From: Porphyra umbilicalis
Lineage: Eukaryota > Rhodophyta > Bangiophyceae > Bangiales > Bangiaceae
DNA length: 64,000 nucleotides
Assembly: GCA_002049455.2 (NCBI GenBank)
Contig: KV918906.1
Span: 118,983-182,982 of the forward strand
Direction: 5' to 3'
Part shown: positions 9,860-20,583 of the stretch, one piece after another
Layout: each line of letters starts with the position of its first letter
How positions within the stretch are numbered: position 1 is the stretch's first letter
The notes under the pieces: model-generated
Database searches by the model: none
What the model saw: the letters and a program-made list of their open reading frames with translations, nothing else
What the model was told of the DNA's origin: nothing
Position numbers and translations under genes: made by a program

Positions 9860-12296
9860 GGCGTGGAGGACGGCGGCGGACGCGGAAGCGACGGTCGGAT
9901 CGGGGGGGGGGTCGAGGAGAGAGACGAGGGAAAAGGAAGAGGGAGGGGGACCGCGGCAAAAAGTGGGCAACCAGCTACCACACAAGCAGCAGTGGGCAAA
10001 GCGAGGGGCACGCAGCCGCGCGGGAGAGAGGCAGCTCAAGCACACAGAGCAGGCTGCACGGGGAGGAAGCCGTCCACGTCGAGCGCCCGCTTGACTGAAA
10101 ACGCGTTCGCGGAAATACCCTGAACTTGTTTACAACGTGCGAAGCAGCCGCCGACGACCAGCCCACGCGAACCACCCCCCTCGCGCGGCCGCGCATTCTC
10201 GGCAAACTAGGCACCGCCAACAAGCACCGCCGCCGCCGCCGCCCACGCCGCCGCCGTCACCGCCGCGCCTCCCCCCCCCAGCCACAAGCAGATGAATACC
10301 CTCGCACCTCCAGACGTGCACACCGCCGCCGGCCTGCCGTCGCACCCGTCCCGGTCGCCACGGCCGCGGCAGTTGGGCGCCACCGCCGCTGCCGCAGGCA
10401 GGCCGCCGTCGAACTCCGCGCCGCCGCCCCCCGCCGGCGCGTCGGCGGCGGTGCGCACGCCCGCTAGCGGCGGCAGCGGCGACGGTGGGGCCATGGACCA
10501 CAGCCCGCCGCCGCCGCCGCCGCCGTCGCAGCCACCACCTGTCGCAGTCGCGGCGATGGCGGGCGCGACAGCGGCGGCAGCCGCGGCAGGGGAGGCGGCG
10601 GTGGCGCTGCCGGCGCCCTTCCTCGCTGCTAACGGCGGCGGAGCTCGTCCCCCGTCAGACAGTGGCGGGGGCGAGGAGTGGGGGGGCACCACAACGGGCG
10701 GGGCCGCCGTCTGCGGCCGCCGGCGGGGACACCCACACGCGCGCGCGGGGGGGTGGGTGGGGCTGGTCGCCTCGTCGGCGCGACGGCTGACCGCGCGCCG
10801 GCTGTGTTGGTCGCGGGCGGTCGCGCACCGACGCGCGTGCGGGGGGTGTGTCGGGCGTGTGCGGCCGCCGCGGTGATGACCCCGACGACAGCGGTGGTGC
10901 GGCCGTCGGCAGCTCCCGCCGGCCGTCCACGCCCAGTTAAGGGGGGACATTAGGATCTGGACACGTTTCGTCATTACAGTGAACACGTATTGCTTCGTGG
11001 CTTTCCACCGACTTCTTGCGCCGTCTTCGCCTCGCCGGTGATCTCTGTCAATGAACCCCCCCCCCCTCCTACCCTGACCACCCACCGTGACAGCGAGTCC
11101 AGGGGGCTTCTACAGAAGCATATACATATACCCTATGGTCTGAGTCGGTTCTGCGGGGTCTGTTTGCCCCACAGCCATGGCGTCGACATCGTAGCTGCGT
11201 CGCCCACCACTGTGCTCCCTGTGGTACGTGCATGTATGGCAAAAAAGCAACAGAAAAGCATCATCCGATTTCTTTGCTCTTGACGGCATATGCGAGAGTG
11301 ACCCACAGGGTACATTTGCATGTGGAAAGATAACCGTCGATGACACCTACTTTTTTCGGTATGGTCGCTGGGACTTTCTGGTCGCATTGTATGCTATCTT
11401 GATGTCTGGCTTTGCACAGTGAATCGGTTTCCACCACTCTGCGGTCTTTATTCCCTGAGAAGGACCATGCCTATGTGTGCAAAGGGTGTCACCGACCCTG
11501 TTTGCTCCAGAACGGGACAGCAGAGGCATGGGCGGCGCGACGGGAGGACTGGCTCTTGAAAAACACATTTTTTTTATGCCCACAATTTCACTGGCTGGAG
11601 CAGGAGGCCTGTGCAACGCTGTTTTGATCTCATGGATTGCGCGGGCTCGTCAACGCGCGCAACACGCGCCAGTCTCCGCAACTTGGGGTCCTGATTTTGG
11701 GCTTGACTCTGGCACTTTCTGGCACTTTCTTGAGGGGTGACCCAGTCCCACACCCTGTGAGACGCCCTTGCGTGAGACAGCTGTTGATTGTTGAGACACG
11801 GCTGGCGAAAGTAAAATATCTTCCGCACACGTATGCACGTAAATCGCGTTTGTCTGACACTGAGCCTGCAAGCCAATGGATGGCCGAGAATCCTAATGTC
11901 CGCTTTGTTGGGATCTTAACTGGGCGTGCGTCCGGGAGCCCTCTCCTCCAGGACGATGGGTCGCGAGCGTCTGCTTAAAAATTCGAACAGAATGTGCCTT
12001 GGTTGTCCCGTGGAGCGCCATCGCCGGACTTAACCACAAAATACAGTCCACGCGTCTGACCAGATCGACGTTTCCGGGGGTCTGAACGCACCACCCTCAT
12101 TCTGAGGCAACTGACCCGGACATCCTACGAAAAGCGACGTACAGCGTCCGTATGACCGCGGCTGGCATGCTACAAACGAGAAAAGCTACAGAAAGTGCTG
12201 GACGCATGTTGCGCACCGAACCATGCCCAAAGGACCCGCAGCAGTGATCGATACACTGCGTACCGCCCGAAAAGGTGTGCACACGGGGCCAACCGC
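9860..12296. other. intergenic, no gene recognised
   Basis: Positions 9860-10940 are GC-rich. An open frame at 10292-10876 (+) encodes only Ala/Pro/Gly-rich low complexity and is not convincing. From about 10960 to 12296 the composition drops to moderate GC, with short frames only and no similarity I recognise. It resembles the gene-poor DNA at 25.6-33.8 kb. Confidence 0.5.
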
Positions 12297-12392
12297 AAGT
12301 ACTCCCGCGCGTGCACTGGAGAAAAAAAAAAGTTATGTGTGTGACCCCATGCGCATGTTGATAAGTACCCTAGACTAAAGTCCAGGGAATTG
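12297..12392 (+). repeat. dispersed repeat (inverted relative to 44040-44131)
   Basis: AAGTACTCCCGC, then GTGCACT, a poly-A run, a GTGTGTG-like stretch and the near-palindrome CCCTAGACTAAAGTCCAGGG at 12368-12387. The same order of motifs is found on the minus strand of 44040-44131. It is probably the end of a dispersed element. Confidence 0.6.
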
Positions 12393-12540
12393 CATCGTTG
12401 AGCCGTCATAAATACAAGGAGAAGCACCAAGACGCAATTTCGGGGGGGCTACGCTTGAAAGCGGCGCTTCCTGACACTTTCACAACAGTAGCCAATTGAC
12501 GGTCTCGGTCTCCGCCGAAATCCTCAACGATCAAACAGCC

Positions 12541-14777
12541 CTACTCATCGTCTGCCAAGAGGGCAAAAGGGTTGCCACCGCCCCCATCCGGCGCCTCCTC
12601 GCCCCCGCTGTCGCTCCCGGCGCTTCCCCCCGCGTCGCCCCCCCCACCCCCATCCGTTTCGTCTTCCTCGCTAGTGCTGGAGCACCCCTCGGTGGCGCTG
12701 GAGGTCCCCCCACTGCCGCCCCCCCCGCCCTCGACGCGCGCCCCGGCCGGCGCGGCCGCGTCCGCCGCCCCCCCCCCCCACCCCGGCGGCACGGTGGCGA
12801 GGACGACCCCCCCCGCGAGCCCCAACCGCAGCAGCGCATTCGCCGCGCGGTACGTGTCGAGCCGCGCCGCCTTGGCCGTAAAGTACCCCCGCTTAAGCGC
12901 GTACGCCTCACACACGCGCAGCGCCGTCCACGCGGCGGCCGCCCCGCCGCCCGCGTGCGCGTCGACCTCCTCGTCCTCCCCATTGTACGCCCGCGCGGCG
13001 GCGGCGGCGGCGTGCAAGCCGAGCGTCGCCACCAGCGGCGCGTACGTGGCGAGGTACGCGACCGCCGCGTACGGCCGCCGCAGCTGCGCAATGGGGTAGA
13101 GGCCCGCGAGCACCTGCAACGCGCGGGGCGCCAACCCGGGTAGCACCACGCCGGGGGAGTCGGCGAGCAGCAGGCGGCGGGTGAGGTAGAGCGTCTGAAA
13201 GTGCGTCGTGTGGCCGGGCGTGCGCGACGTGGACGCCGCGTGGCGGCCGAGGAGGGCGTTGAGGAGCGTCGATTTGCCAGCGTTGGGGTGGCCGACGAGG
13301 CCGACCGTCAGGGTCGCCCGCGGGCGGCTGGGCGCGTGGCCACCGGTGGTGCTGCTGTCGTCCGACGCCTCACCGCCCGATGGGACGGCGTCCCCGCCGA
13401 CACCGTCGGCGCCGACACGGGTGCCAGCAGGCACCGCCGCCGCCGCCGCCTCCCCCTCCTCATCCTCCTCATCCTCCTCCTCCTCCTCCTCCACGCCGGG
13501 CCCCGCCCACTCGCCCTCCACCCCCGCCGCCACGCGCCGACGCCACTCCTCCACCGCCCCCTGCTGCGCGGGCGTCAAGCTGGGGATGCTCGCCACCGCG
13601 TCGACCAGCCCGCCGACGCCCCAGCCGCGCACCCGCCGCGCGCGGCGCTTGGCGCCCTGCTCCCCGTCGGGCGGACGGGACGCCCCCCCCCCCCCCCGTC
13701 CCCCCCCGCCGCCGCCGCCGCCGCCGCCGCCGCAGTCGCCTCGGCGTCACGGCGCGCCTCGACGGCTTCGCCAAACGCGGAAAAACAGGCGACGGGCACC
13801 CCCCCCCCGACGCGCCGAAAGTAGTCGACCCAGGCGGCAACGAGCGGCGACGCCACGAGGTCGACCTTGTTGAGGACGAGCACCAGCTCCTTGCCGGCGC
13901 CGCGCACAGCGTCAACGAGGCTCGGCGCCCAGTGCAGCGCCGCCACCCGCACGTCGGCAACGAGGAGGACAACGTCGGCCATTTCCGTGACGCGCCACAG
14001 CTGGCGCCACGTCTCGGGGTTGCGCTCAAACCAGCCGAGGGGGGCGACCGCCCCGGCGGGGGCGACCGCTGGCGCCACGGGCGGTGGGTGCGCACCCGCG
14101 ACCGCGGCCGCCGCGTCGCCGCCGGCCACCCCGTCGGCGGGGCACCCCGCGGCGGCCGGTGCGGGGTGCGCGCCCCCCCCACACCCGCCGCTGCTGGCTC
14201 GGTCGCCCCCCCCCCCTCCCCTCCCCCCCCCCCGCCGCCTCTGCGCGCGCGCGGTCGAGCGTCGCCTCGACGCGCGCCACCCACCGCGCCAAGTAGGTCC
14301 GCTCCCGCGCGTCCACCACCGCCGCCGCCTCCCCATACGCCCACGGCGGGCGGGTCGGCATGCCGAGCTCCCCCCGCAACGCCGCCGGCCGCACGTCCTC
14401 CACGCCGAGCACCAGGGCGGGGCGGAGGCGGCTGCCCGGCGGCTCCCCCGCCGCGGCAATGGGCGCCGCCGCCGCCGCGTCGTCGGCGGCGCGCGCGGCC
14501 GCCGCCGCTGCGGCGGCGGCCGACGACGACGCACCACCCTCCTCCGCGGCCGCCCCGAGCTGCAGCCGATACCGGTGCTTGCGGGTCGACGTGCCACCCG
14601 CCGGGGGGGGGGCGCCGCCGCCCCCGCACCCGCCCCGGGGGGTGGGGCCGCCGCGGCGCCCTTGGGCGGCGGCGGGTGCGCGCCGCCGCCGCCATTGGTC
14701 GGCGCCGCGGCGGGTCGTGCGCGGCGCGCTTGCAGCTGCGCCTTTTTCTTCTTGGAGGAGAAGGGGCGTTTGCCCAT
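12541..14777 (-). CDS. GNL1: GNL1-type circularly permuted GTPase, frame-broken at homopolymers
   Basis: The product is a YlqF/HSR1-MMR1 family GTPase of the GNL1 branch, implicated in ribosome biogenesis. The order of motifs is permuted. The start MGKRPFSSKKKKAQLQ (ATG at 14775-14777) matches the basic N-terminus of GNL1. Next come RYRLQL, PPWAYGEAAA, then FERNPETWRQLWRVTEMADV, then G4 NKVD. G1 GHPNAGKST and G3 DSPG follow, then LQVLAGLYPIAQLRRPY and the C-terminal NPFALLADDE. These segments lie in two alternating frames: 14777 to about 14612, about 14602-14230, about 14200-13700, and 13690 to the stop at 12541. Each switch falls in a C/G run (14603-14612, about 14207-14232, about 13682-13697). 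No GT-AG introns fit as well, so assembly indels are the simplest reading. Acidic and Ser/Gly-rich insertions lengthen it. Confidence 0.85.
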
Positions 14778-15588
14778 GGTCGGCGGCCGCGGGGGCACCG
14801 CCGCGCGCGGGAGGCAGGGGGTGGCGGCGCAAAGGGACGGGAGGGGGGCGTCGACGTAGGCAGCGCAAAACAGCAAGAGAAGAACACAGACGGTCCGTTG
14901 CAGGCGGGGGGGGGGTCGTGGCCGGCGCGCTGGGGGGGGGGGGGTGCAGCGCAGGGAGCGCGGGGCGTCCACGGCGGGGCAGCGTCTCGCGGTGGCAACT
15001 CGCCGTCCAACACAAGAAGGGTTGCACGACTCGTCTGCTGCCCCGCGTGACCCGTCATGACTGATTGGCCGAGACGAGCTGCACCTGGATCAATTCGGGC
15101 GTGCCTCCCCGTGTGCGACAGCGTGCCCGTGCGTGTTTTTCCGCTGGTATTTGCTCCCGCGTGCACGCGGGGCATGCCCCGGGGCCCCCCCGGACGGAAA
15201 CGGTGCTGCAAGCACACGGTGTCGCCGCGCGGGGGGCCCGGCGGCACGCGGGGCGGGTGGCCACCACCGGGTGCGGCCCCGCACGGGCGGTCGGCGGCGA
15301 CGCTGCGCAGCGACGGCGTGGCGGGCACGGTCGGTGGCGGCGGCGGCGGCGGGCGGTGGCCGCGGCCGCCGTGGCGCCGTCGGTGCCCTGCCCGTCGGAC
15401 CGCACCAGCGGCGGCGGCGGCGTCGGTGGGGTGCGACCGCGCCACCCGGTGGCGGCTGCGCTGCGCCGCCCGTGCCGCGCGGCTGGCACTCGCGGCTGGC
15501 GCCACCGCGGGGGTCCCCCGCGGGAGCGGCCGCCGCGTGCGGCGGCGGCGCCTGCTCCTGTTGCCCGGCTCTCCATGACAGGGGTACC
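14778..15588. other. intergenic between GNL1 (5' side) and collagen-like gene 2 (3' side)
   Basis: Very GC-rich, with overlapping low-complexity frames on both strands. Nothing recognisable. It contains the presumed GNL1 promoter. Confidence 0.5.
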
Positions 15589-18311
15589 AATAAAAAAAAA
15601 ACATCGCCTCCGAAGCGGACGCGTCGGTCGGTTGCCTACAGCGTGCATTCGCCCTCTACACCCCGCCACCCACACTCCCATGTGCTGCTTGCTTGCTTGG
15701 GTCGTCCACCCCCATCCGTCCCCCACACCCGTCCGCCACCCTACATGGTCATCCCCAGCCGCCCATAGTGCGGCACCGTCGGCGGCGGCCCGTACGACGG
15801 CGGCGGCGTCGCGTAGCCGTGGGTCGGCGGCACATAGGCGGCGCCGGGGTGGCCGCGCGGCCCCTTGTCGCCCTTGGGCCCCGCGGGGCCCTTGTCGCCC
15901 TTGGGGCCCTTGGCACCGTCCTTCCCATTGTGGCCCTTGGCGCCCGGGTGGCCCGCGGGCCCCGCCGGCCCACGCTTGCCGTCGGCACCCGGCATGCCCT
16001 TGGCGCCGGCGGCGCCGGTGGCGCCCAGCGCCCCGTCCTTGCCGTCCTTGCCCTTGGCGCCGGTCTCGCCAACGGGCCCGTCGTTGCCGTCGACGCCGTC
16101 CTTGCCCGGCGAGCCCGGCTCGCCGGCGCGCCCCTTCATCCCCTTCATGCCCTTGTCGCCCTGGGGGCCGCGAGCGCCGACCGCGCCGTCGGTGCCGTCC
16201 GCGCCGTCGGCACCCGCCGCACCGGTGGCGCCGGCCTTGCCCGGCGCGCCGTCGGCGCCAGCGTCGCCCTTGGCGCCGCCCGGGCCACGCGGCCCCGCGG
16301 CGCCGTCCTTGCCGGGCGCGCCGTCGGCGCCCGCCATGCCCTTGTCGCCGGCGTCGCCGGCGGCGCCGCGCGCCCCCGGCGCGCCGTCCTTGCCCGACTC
16401 CCCAGTGGCGCCAGTGTCGCCCTTGATCCCACGGTCGCCGTCGGCGCCGGTCTTCCCCTGCGCGCCGCGGTCGCCCTGGGGGCCGACCGGCCCAAGCGTC
16501 CCCGTCGCCCCCTCTATACCACGGAGCCCCGTCGCACCCGTCAACCCCGTCTTCCCAGTGTCGCCCTTGGCGCCGTCGTCGCCCTTGGCGCCGTTGTCGC
16601 CCTTGGCGCCCTGCGAGCCGTCAGCGCCAGTCTTGCCATCGGCGCCCGTCGCCCCCTTCATGCCGGCCGCCCCCGCTTCACCCTTGGGGCCGTGCGGCCC
16701 GGTCGCACCCGCCTTGCCCGTGTCACCCTTCATCCCGCGCGCGCCGTCGTCGCCGTCGTCGCCGTCCTCCCCCTCGGCGCCACGCGGGCCAGCCACGCCG
16801 ACGCCCCGCGGGCCGGCAGGCCCCTTGTCACCCTTGGGCCCGGGCGGGCCGGCCTTGCCAGGCACCCCGGGGGCGCCCTTGGGGCCGGTCCTGCCCGGCG
16901 GGCCGACCTTGCCCTTGACGTAGACGTAGCCGGTTTTGCCGGGCCGGCCGGTCGCGCCGGTCGCGCCCCTTAGCCCGCGGTGCCCATTGTAGCCACGCGG
17001 TCCCTGGGGCCCCCGTGGGCCGGCGGGGCACGAGCAGCGGGACGGCTGGTACGACCGAGACGGCTGGCGGTAGTACGTGCGGAGGGTGGCTGTGAGGGCA
17101 TCGGCCTGCCCGTCGAGGCGAGCGACGGCCGCCTCGTGGTCGGCGGCGTCGAGCTTGGTCGCCGCCGCCGCCGACCACTCGGCGCGCAGCTGGCGACCGA
17201 GGGTGGCAGCCGCGTCCGCCACGGCCGCGTGCATGGCGGGCGCCGGCAGCACCGCGGGGCCCGACACGGCCGTCGTGACGACGAGGAAGCCAATGGTTGT
17301 CACCACCGACGCGGCCACCGCCACCGCGGTGGTGCGGCCGGGGCCCATGGGCGACGTCATCGTCGGAGGGGGGAAGGTGATTGACGATGAAGAGGAGACG
17401 TGGCGGGGGGGCGGGGGGCGGGGCAGGTACCGCCAACCGAGAAGGAAGCGCAGGTGCGGCGCCGGCGGGTGAGTAGTCTAGTGTGGGCGTGGCGCTGTGT
17501 GGGATGAGGTCAGCGGATGGGATTGATGGCGGCCGCTGGCAGCCCTCTTGTACTGGCGCCGGCCTTGGGCGGGCGACCCCAACCGCCGCCGGCGGGTAGC
17601 AGACGGAGGGGCGGCGGCGTACAGCCGCTGCTGGCGCCGCCCGCCACCCGCCCCGTCTGCGGCGCATCCCCCCACGGCGTCCGCTGCCGTCCATGCTCAC
17701 GCCGGCAGCCAGCCGCAAGACAATCGCCTGCCGCAGCCACCGGGAGCGCGAGGCACGGGAGGAGTCAACGCAGAGCGCGCTCATCCCACCACTCGGAGAA
17801 GCAGGATTCCGCCAGCTCCGCCCCCGCCGTCGCCGTCGCCGCCGCCGCTGCCGCCGCAATGCATTCGGGGCACCCCAATGGTCATGGACGTGGCCATCCG
17901 TCGCCTCAGAGGCACGCCATACGGGCAACGAGCGACACGGTTAGCAATACGCTGGGCGTCGGGACGGCTCGACGCGCCGCGACAAGTGCGCGTCCGGGTG
18001 CCCAGGACTACGCGCACAGCAGGGAAGATGGGAGGGCTGTGGCCCTGCATTGGTGTGAAGCGCACCATGCCGCCGCCTGCCGCCGTCAATGCAGTCTGGG
18101 CGGCGGCGGGGGCGACACGGATTGCATTGCGCGGCCAAGGCAGGGCGAGGACGTGGGTGTAAGAGAGGATTTACCCGGATGGACTGCACATGCAGCCCGG
18201 GTATTTCGCTTCCATTTCCCAGCGTATAGGATAGGAAGAGAGAAGAGAGCCGTGGCCGTTGGGTTCTGATCCGCCTCGCCGTGCGCGGCGGCCGACCAAG
18301 AACGCGGCGTA
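15589..18311 (-). repeat. inverted segmental duplicate of about 5832-8545
   Basis: The whole of collagen-like gene 1 with about 940 nt of 5' flank and about 150 nt of 3' flank is repeated here in opposite orientation, at roughly 98% identity by eye in the 5' flank. The 5' edge is the TA target site at 18310-18311 of an inserted element. The 3' edge is the T-rich stretch (A-rich on +) at about 15589. Confidence 0.85.
15741..17360 (-). CDS. collagen-like membrane-anchored protein, copy 2
   Basis: The protein has 539 residues with the same architecture as copy 1: a hydrophobic anchor (about 10-32), an Ala-rich helical neck, a CSC pair, about 390 residues of Gly-X-Y and a Pro/Tyr tail. Differences from copy 1 include ALTATLR in the neck, GLRGATG for GLQGATG, GYVYVK for GYIYVK, GEAGAAG for GDAGAAG and GIEGATG for GKEGATG. 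Most of these are shared with copy 3, whereas its 5' flank is almost identical to that of copy 1, so this copy looks like a recombinant. All changes keep the Gly in every third position, which argues that the protein is under selection. Confidence 0.85.
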   Translation of the reverse strand: MTSPMGPGRTTAVAVAASVVTTIGFLVVTTAVSGPAVLPAPAMHAAVADAAATLGRQLRAEWSAAAATKLDAADHEAAVARLDGQADALTATLRTYYRQPSRSYQPSRCSCPAGPRGPQGPRGYNGHRGLRGATGATGRPGKTGYVYVKGKVGPPGRTGPKGAPGVPGKAGPPGPKGDKGPAGPRGVGVAGPRGAEGEDGDDGDDGARGMKGDTGKAGATGPHGPKGEAGAAGMKGATGADGKTGADGSQGAKGDNGAKGDDGAKGDTGKTGLTGATGLRGIEGATGTLGPVGPQGDRGAQGKTGADGDRGIKGDTGATGESGKDGAPGARGAAGDAGDKGMAGADGAPGKDGAAGPRGPGGAKGDAGADGAPGKAGATGAAGADGADGTDGAVGARGPQGDKGMKGMKGRAGEPGSPGKDGVDGNDGPVGETGAKGKDGKDGALGATGAAGAKGMPGADGKRGPAGPAGHPGAKGHNGKDGAKGPKGDKGPAGPKGDKGPRGHPGAAYVPPTHGYATPPPSYGPPPTVPHYGRLGMTM

Positions 18312-18765
18312 AGAGCAAGTGTATCCGGATACACGGATATCCGTGGGCCATTGTGCTATCGCCATCTGGCCGTATTTTTTGGCTATTCCCAAGAGCATCT
18401 CTATCAGTCAATTCTTGTGCTATATATGCAAATCCAGCTGCTCACCCCCTTCTGAAGACCCATACCTCTCGGATGACTCGCAAAGCACCTTCCAGTACAG
18501 ATGATGGCCTTGTATGGTTCGAAGTCCGCTTACAGAGGGCCTGTGGTAAGGTAGCCAAAATAATTCCGAACTGGCGCGTTCGAGAGACGCTGTTGCTCGT
18601 CGTTCTATTGGTCCACGTCTTTGGCACAAAGGATGGCTATAGCTATCCTTCTGGCTATCCTGCGCACATTTGGCACGAAGGATAGCAATATGGCACAGGA
18701 TATGGCAAAATGACCTCCCGATAGAGGCCATCGGATGGCAAAATGGCACACCGATAGACTTGATG
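18312..18765. mobile_element. short TA-flanked element (MITE-like, 454 bp)
   Basis: It interrupts sequence that is continuous at 5821-5835. The flanks are TA (18310-18311) and TA (18766-18767). The ends are imperfect inverted repeats: AGCAAGTGTATCC at the left against ATCAAGTCTATCG read inward from the right, followed in both by GCCATT and CCAT motifs. The left end carries the perfect palindromes GTGTATCCGGATACAC (18319-18334) and CACGGATATCCGTG (18332-18345). No transposase frame is present. Confidence 0.55.
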
Positions 18766-18767
18766 TA

Positions 18768-19792
18768 CTGTCCCTGACGCAATTCTGGATCAAGAATACT
18801 GCTCTGGAGGATAGCGTTGTTGGATCTCATCGGAGGAAACATCTGAAGACAGATCTGAGAAGGCGCTGAGGAGAGCTTTCTTTCGTCTACGGCATGTGCT
18901 GCCTTTTTTCTCGTTCTTCTTGTCCTTTTGGTAGCTTGAAGTTGTGTTTCATTGATGACCTTCCGTGACACGGGCGACGCAACTATGGATCACGGCGAAT
19001 CGGATTGATTTCGTAGGCTACTTGGCAACTGTGGACGATCGTCAATTGGAGCAGGCGATCGTGTTCGATGCGTTGGTCGGTCGTGCTCGCCTCCCCATGC
19101 CTGTGCACACAGGACGCGTTGCCCCCGCGTCAGGACTACGCCATCACCCGAGCCGCCCCATCCCTCCCTGCGGCCAGGTTGGCGCGCCTCGATGGCTCCT
19201 TCGCGGCGTCCGCGCCGCCCCAGCCTGCCACCACGCCGGCGCTCCTCGTCGTCGCCGTCGCGGCGGCCGCGCCACCCCACACTGCTACCACGCTGGCACG
19301 CCTCGTCGGTGCCGTCGGGGCGGACGCGCCGCACTACCATACCACAGCAGGGGGTGTTGACGGAAAGGGCGCGCGGGCTGGCACTTGGCAGCAACGAGTG
19401 CACGCGTCAGCGAGAAAGTGCGCGCTCGCGGATGAGTGCCATCCGTGCGGAGGGCCCCCGATCACTGCTTCGGATCACCGGTTTGTGATCCCGACCGCGA
19501 TCGATCGGCCGGATCTGCAATGTTACGAGCACTTCGCGCCGAAAGGACGGCCTCCTTCCGTGCCACCCCGACCGTCTCCGTTTTTTTTCGAGCATACGAG
19601 CGCCCTTGACAGAAAAAGATGCGCCTTCCTCTGGGCTTTCTGTTGGTATGTTTTCTCCCCCTCCTCTGTTTTATTTTTGTAGCAGCGCCGAAGAAGAGAG
19701 AAAAAGCAGTAAAAAGACGGGCAAATGAGCTGGAATCGACGATTCCGGTGATCCAGCTTTGCGTCCCTGATCCAGAATTGCGTCAGGGACAG
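18768..19792. mobile_element. non-autonomous DNA transposon with perfect 25-bp inverted repeats
   Basis: The terminal inverted repeats are perfect over 25 nt (18768-18792 and 19768-19792, beginning CTGTCCCTGACGCAATTC) and flanked by TA on both sides, the target duplication typical of Tc1/mariner-type elements. Length is 1025 bp. The interior has no transposase. It contains about three tandem copies of a ~57-bp GC-rich unit (about 19180-19350). The empty site is preserved near 5830 in the undisrupted duplicate. Confidence 0.8.
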
Positions 19793-19895
19793 TAACGGCT
19801 GCTTCCGCCCGGGCGTCGGCCCCGTGACGTGGCGCCCCCATGGCTGTCGGCAACGCGGCGGCCCGCGGTTCCGGACGGGCAGTCAGCGCAACCGT
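19793..19895 (-). repeat. inverted duplicate of about 5735-5832, joined to the companion-gene duplicate
   Basis: It reads as the reverse complement of the region just upstream of 5832. At about 19895 it is fused to sequence equivalent to about 9690, inside the companion gene. This is the junction of a tandem duplication: on the minus strand, the end of one 5.7-9.7 kb unit runs into the start of the next. Confidence 0.75.
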
Positions 19896-20583
19896 GTTGG
19901 TTCCCCCCTCGGGCGGGGCCCCCCCCCCCACCCCCCCCCCCCCCAACGACGCGCCCGCGCGCGCCCTCCGCGCCTCCCCTGGCGGCCGCCGCCTCGACGC
20001 GGCCCTGCGGTCGGCGGCGGCCGCGGCGGCCACCGCCGCCGTGGACAATGCAGACGACCGGGAGCGCGCGGCGGCGCGGGAGGCGGCGCGGCGGGTGTTT
20101 GTGGCGTTCCGCGCCCTGGGGGGGGTCGTCCCCAACCTGACCGCCCCGCCGCCCGTGGCGCCGGCGGCGCGAGACGCCGACGCAGGGGCGGTGGTGGACG
20201 GCGACGGCGTGCCGCCCGCGGGGGGTGGGGGTGCCGGCGACCGCGGCGGCGGCGGCGGCGGTGACGGCGGCGGCAGTGGCGGCCGTGCCGCAGCGGCCGT
20301 GGCGGCTGCCCCGACCGCGCCGCTCGACCGCGTGGCGGTGGTGGACGCGGCGGCGGTGGAGGCGGCGGCGGCGGCGGAGGCGGCGGCGGCGGAGGCGGCG
20401 GCGGCGGCGCCCCCACCCCCTGCCCCCGCGGCCGACGCGGCGGCGGGCACGCCCGCGCCGCCGCAAGAGTCGCCCGCGGACCTGGCGGACCGCGTGTACG
20501 GGGACCGCGTGCGGGCGGCGCGGGTGTCCTTTATCGGCGCCTCCCGCCAGCGGCTGTGGTTGCTCCACGAGGGGTGGTTTTGA
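19840..20583 (+). CDS. 5'-truncated, chimeric copy of the uncharacterised companion gene
   Basis: From the VPPSGGAPPP segment to the C-terminal HEGWF it is close to the protein of 8999-9859, with substitutions such as QSAAA to RSAAA. The first ~56 residues, including the Arg-rich leader, are missing. The open frame instead begins with residues encoded by the duplicated 5' flank of the collagen unit (MAVGNAAARGSGRAV). It is 247 residues as read, provided the C runs at 19919-19944 have the correct length. It could be a pseudogene or a newly formed chimeric gene without a mitochondrial leader. Confidence 0.4.
   Translation: MAVGNAAARGSGRAVSATVLVPPSGGAPPPTPPPPNDAPARALRASPGGRRLDAALRSAAAAAATAAVDNADDRERAAAREAARRVFVAFRALGGVVPNLTAPPPVAPAARDADAGAVVDGDGVPPAGGGGAGDRGGGGGGDGGGSGGRAAAAVAAAPTAPLDRVAVVDAAAVEAAAAAEAAAAEAAAAAPPPPAPAADAAAGTPAPPQESPADLADRVYGDRVRAARVSFIGASRQRLWLLHEGWF

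Noticed and set aside
10292-10876. A 194-residue frame, MNTLAPPDVHTAAG...
   Set aside because: Mostly Ala/Pro/Gly low complexity, with equally long frames on the opposite strand; no second copy or domain to support it.
13469-15604. A 711-residue minus-strand open frame
   Set aside because: Low-complexity Arg/Gly/Pro shadow of the GNL1 gene and its upstream region; none of the GTPase motifs is in this frame.
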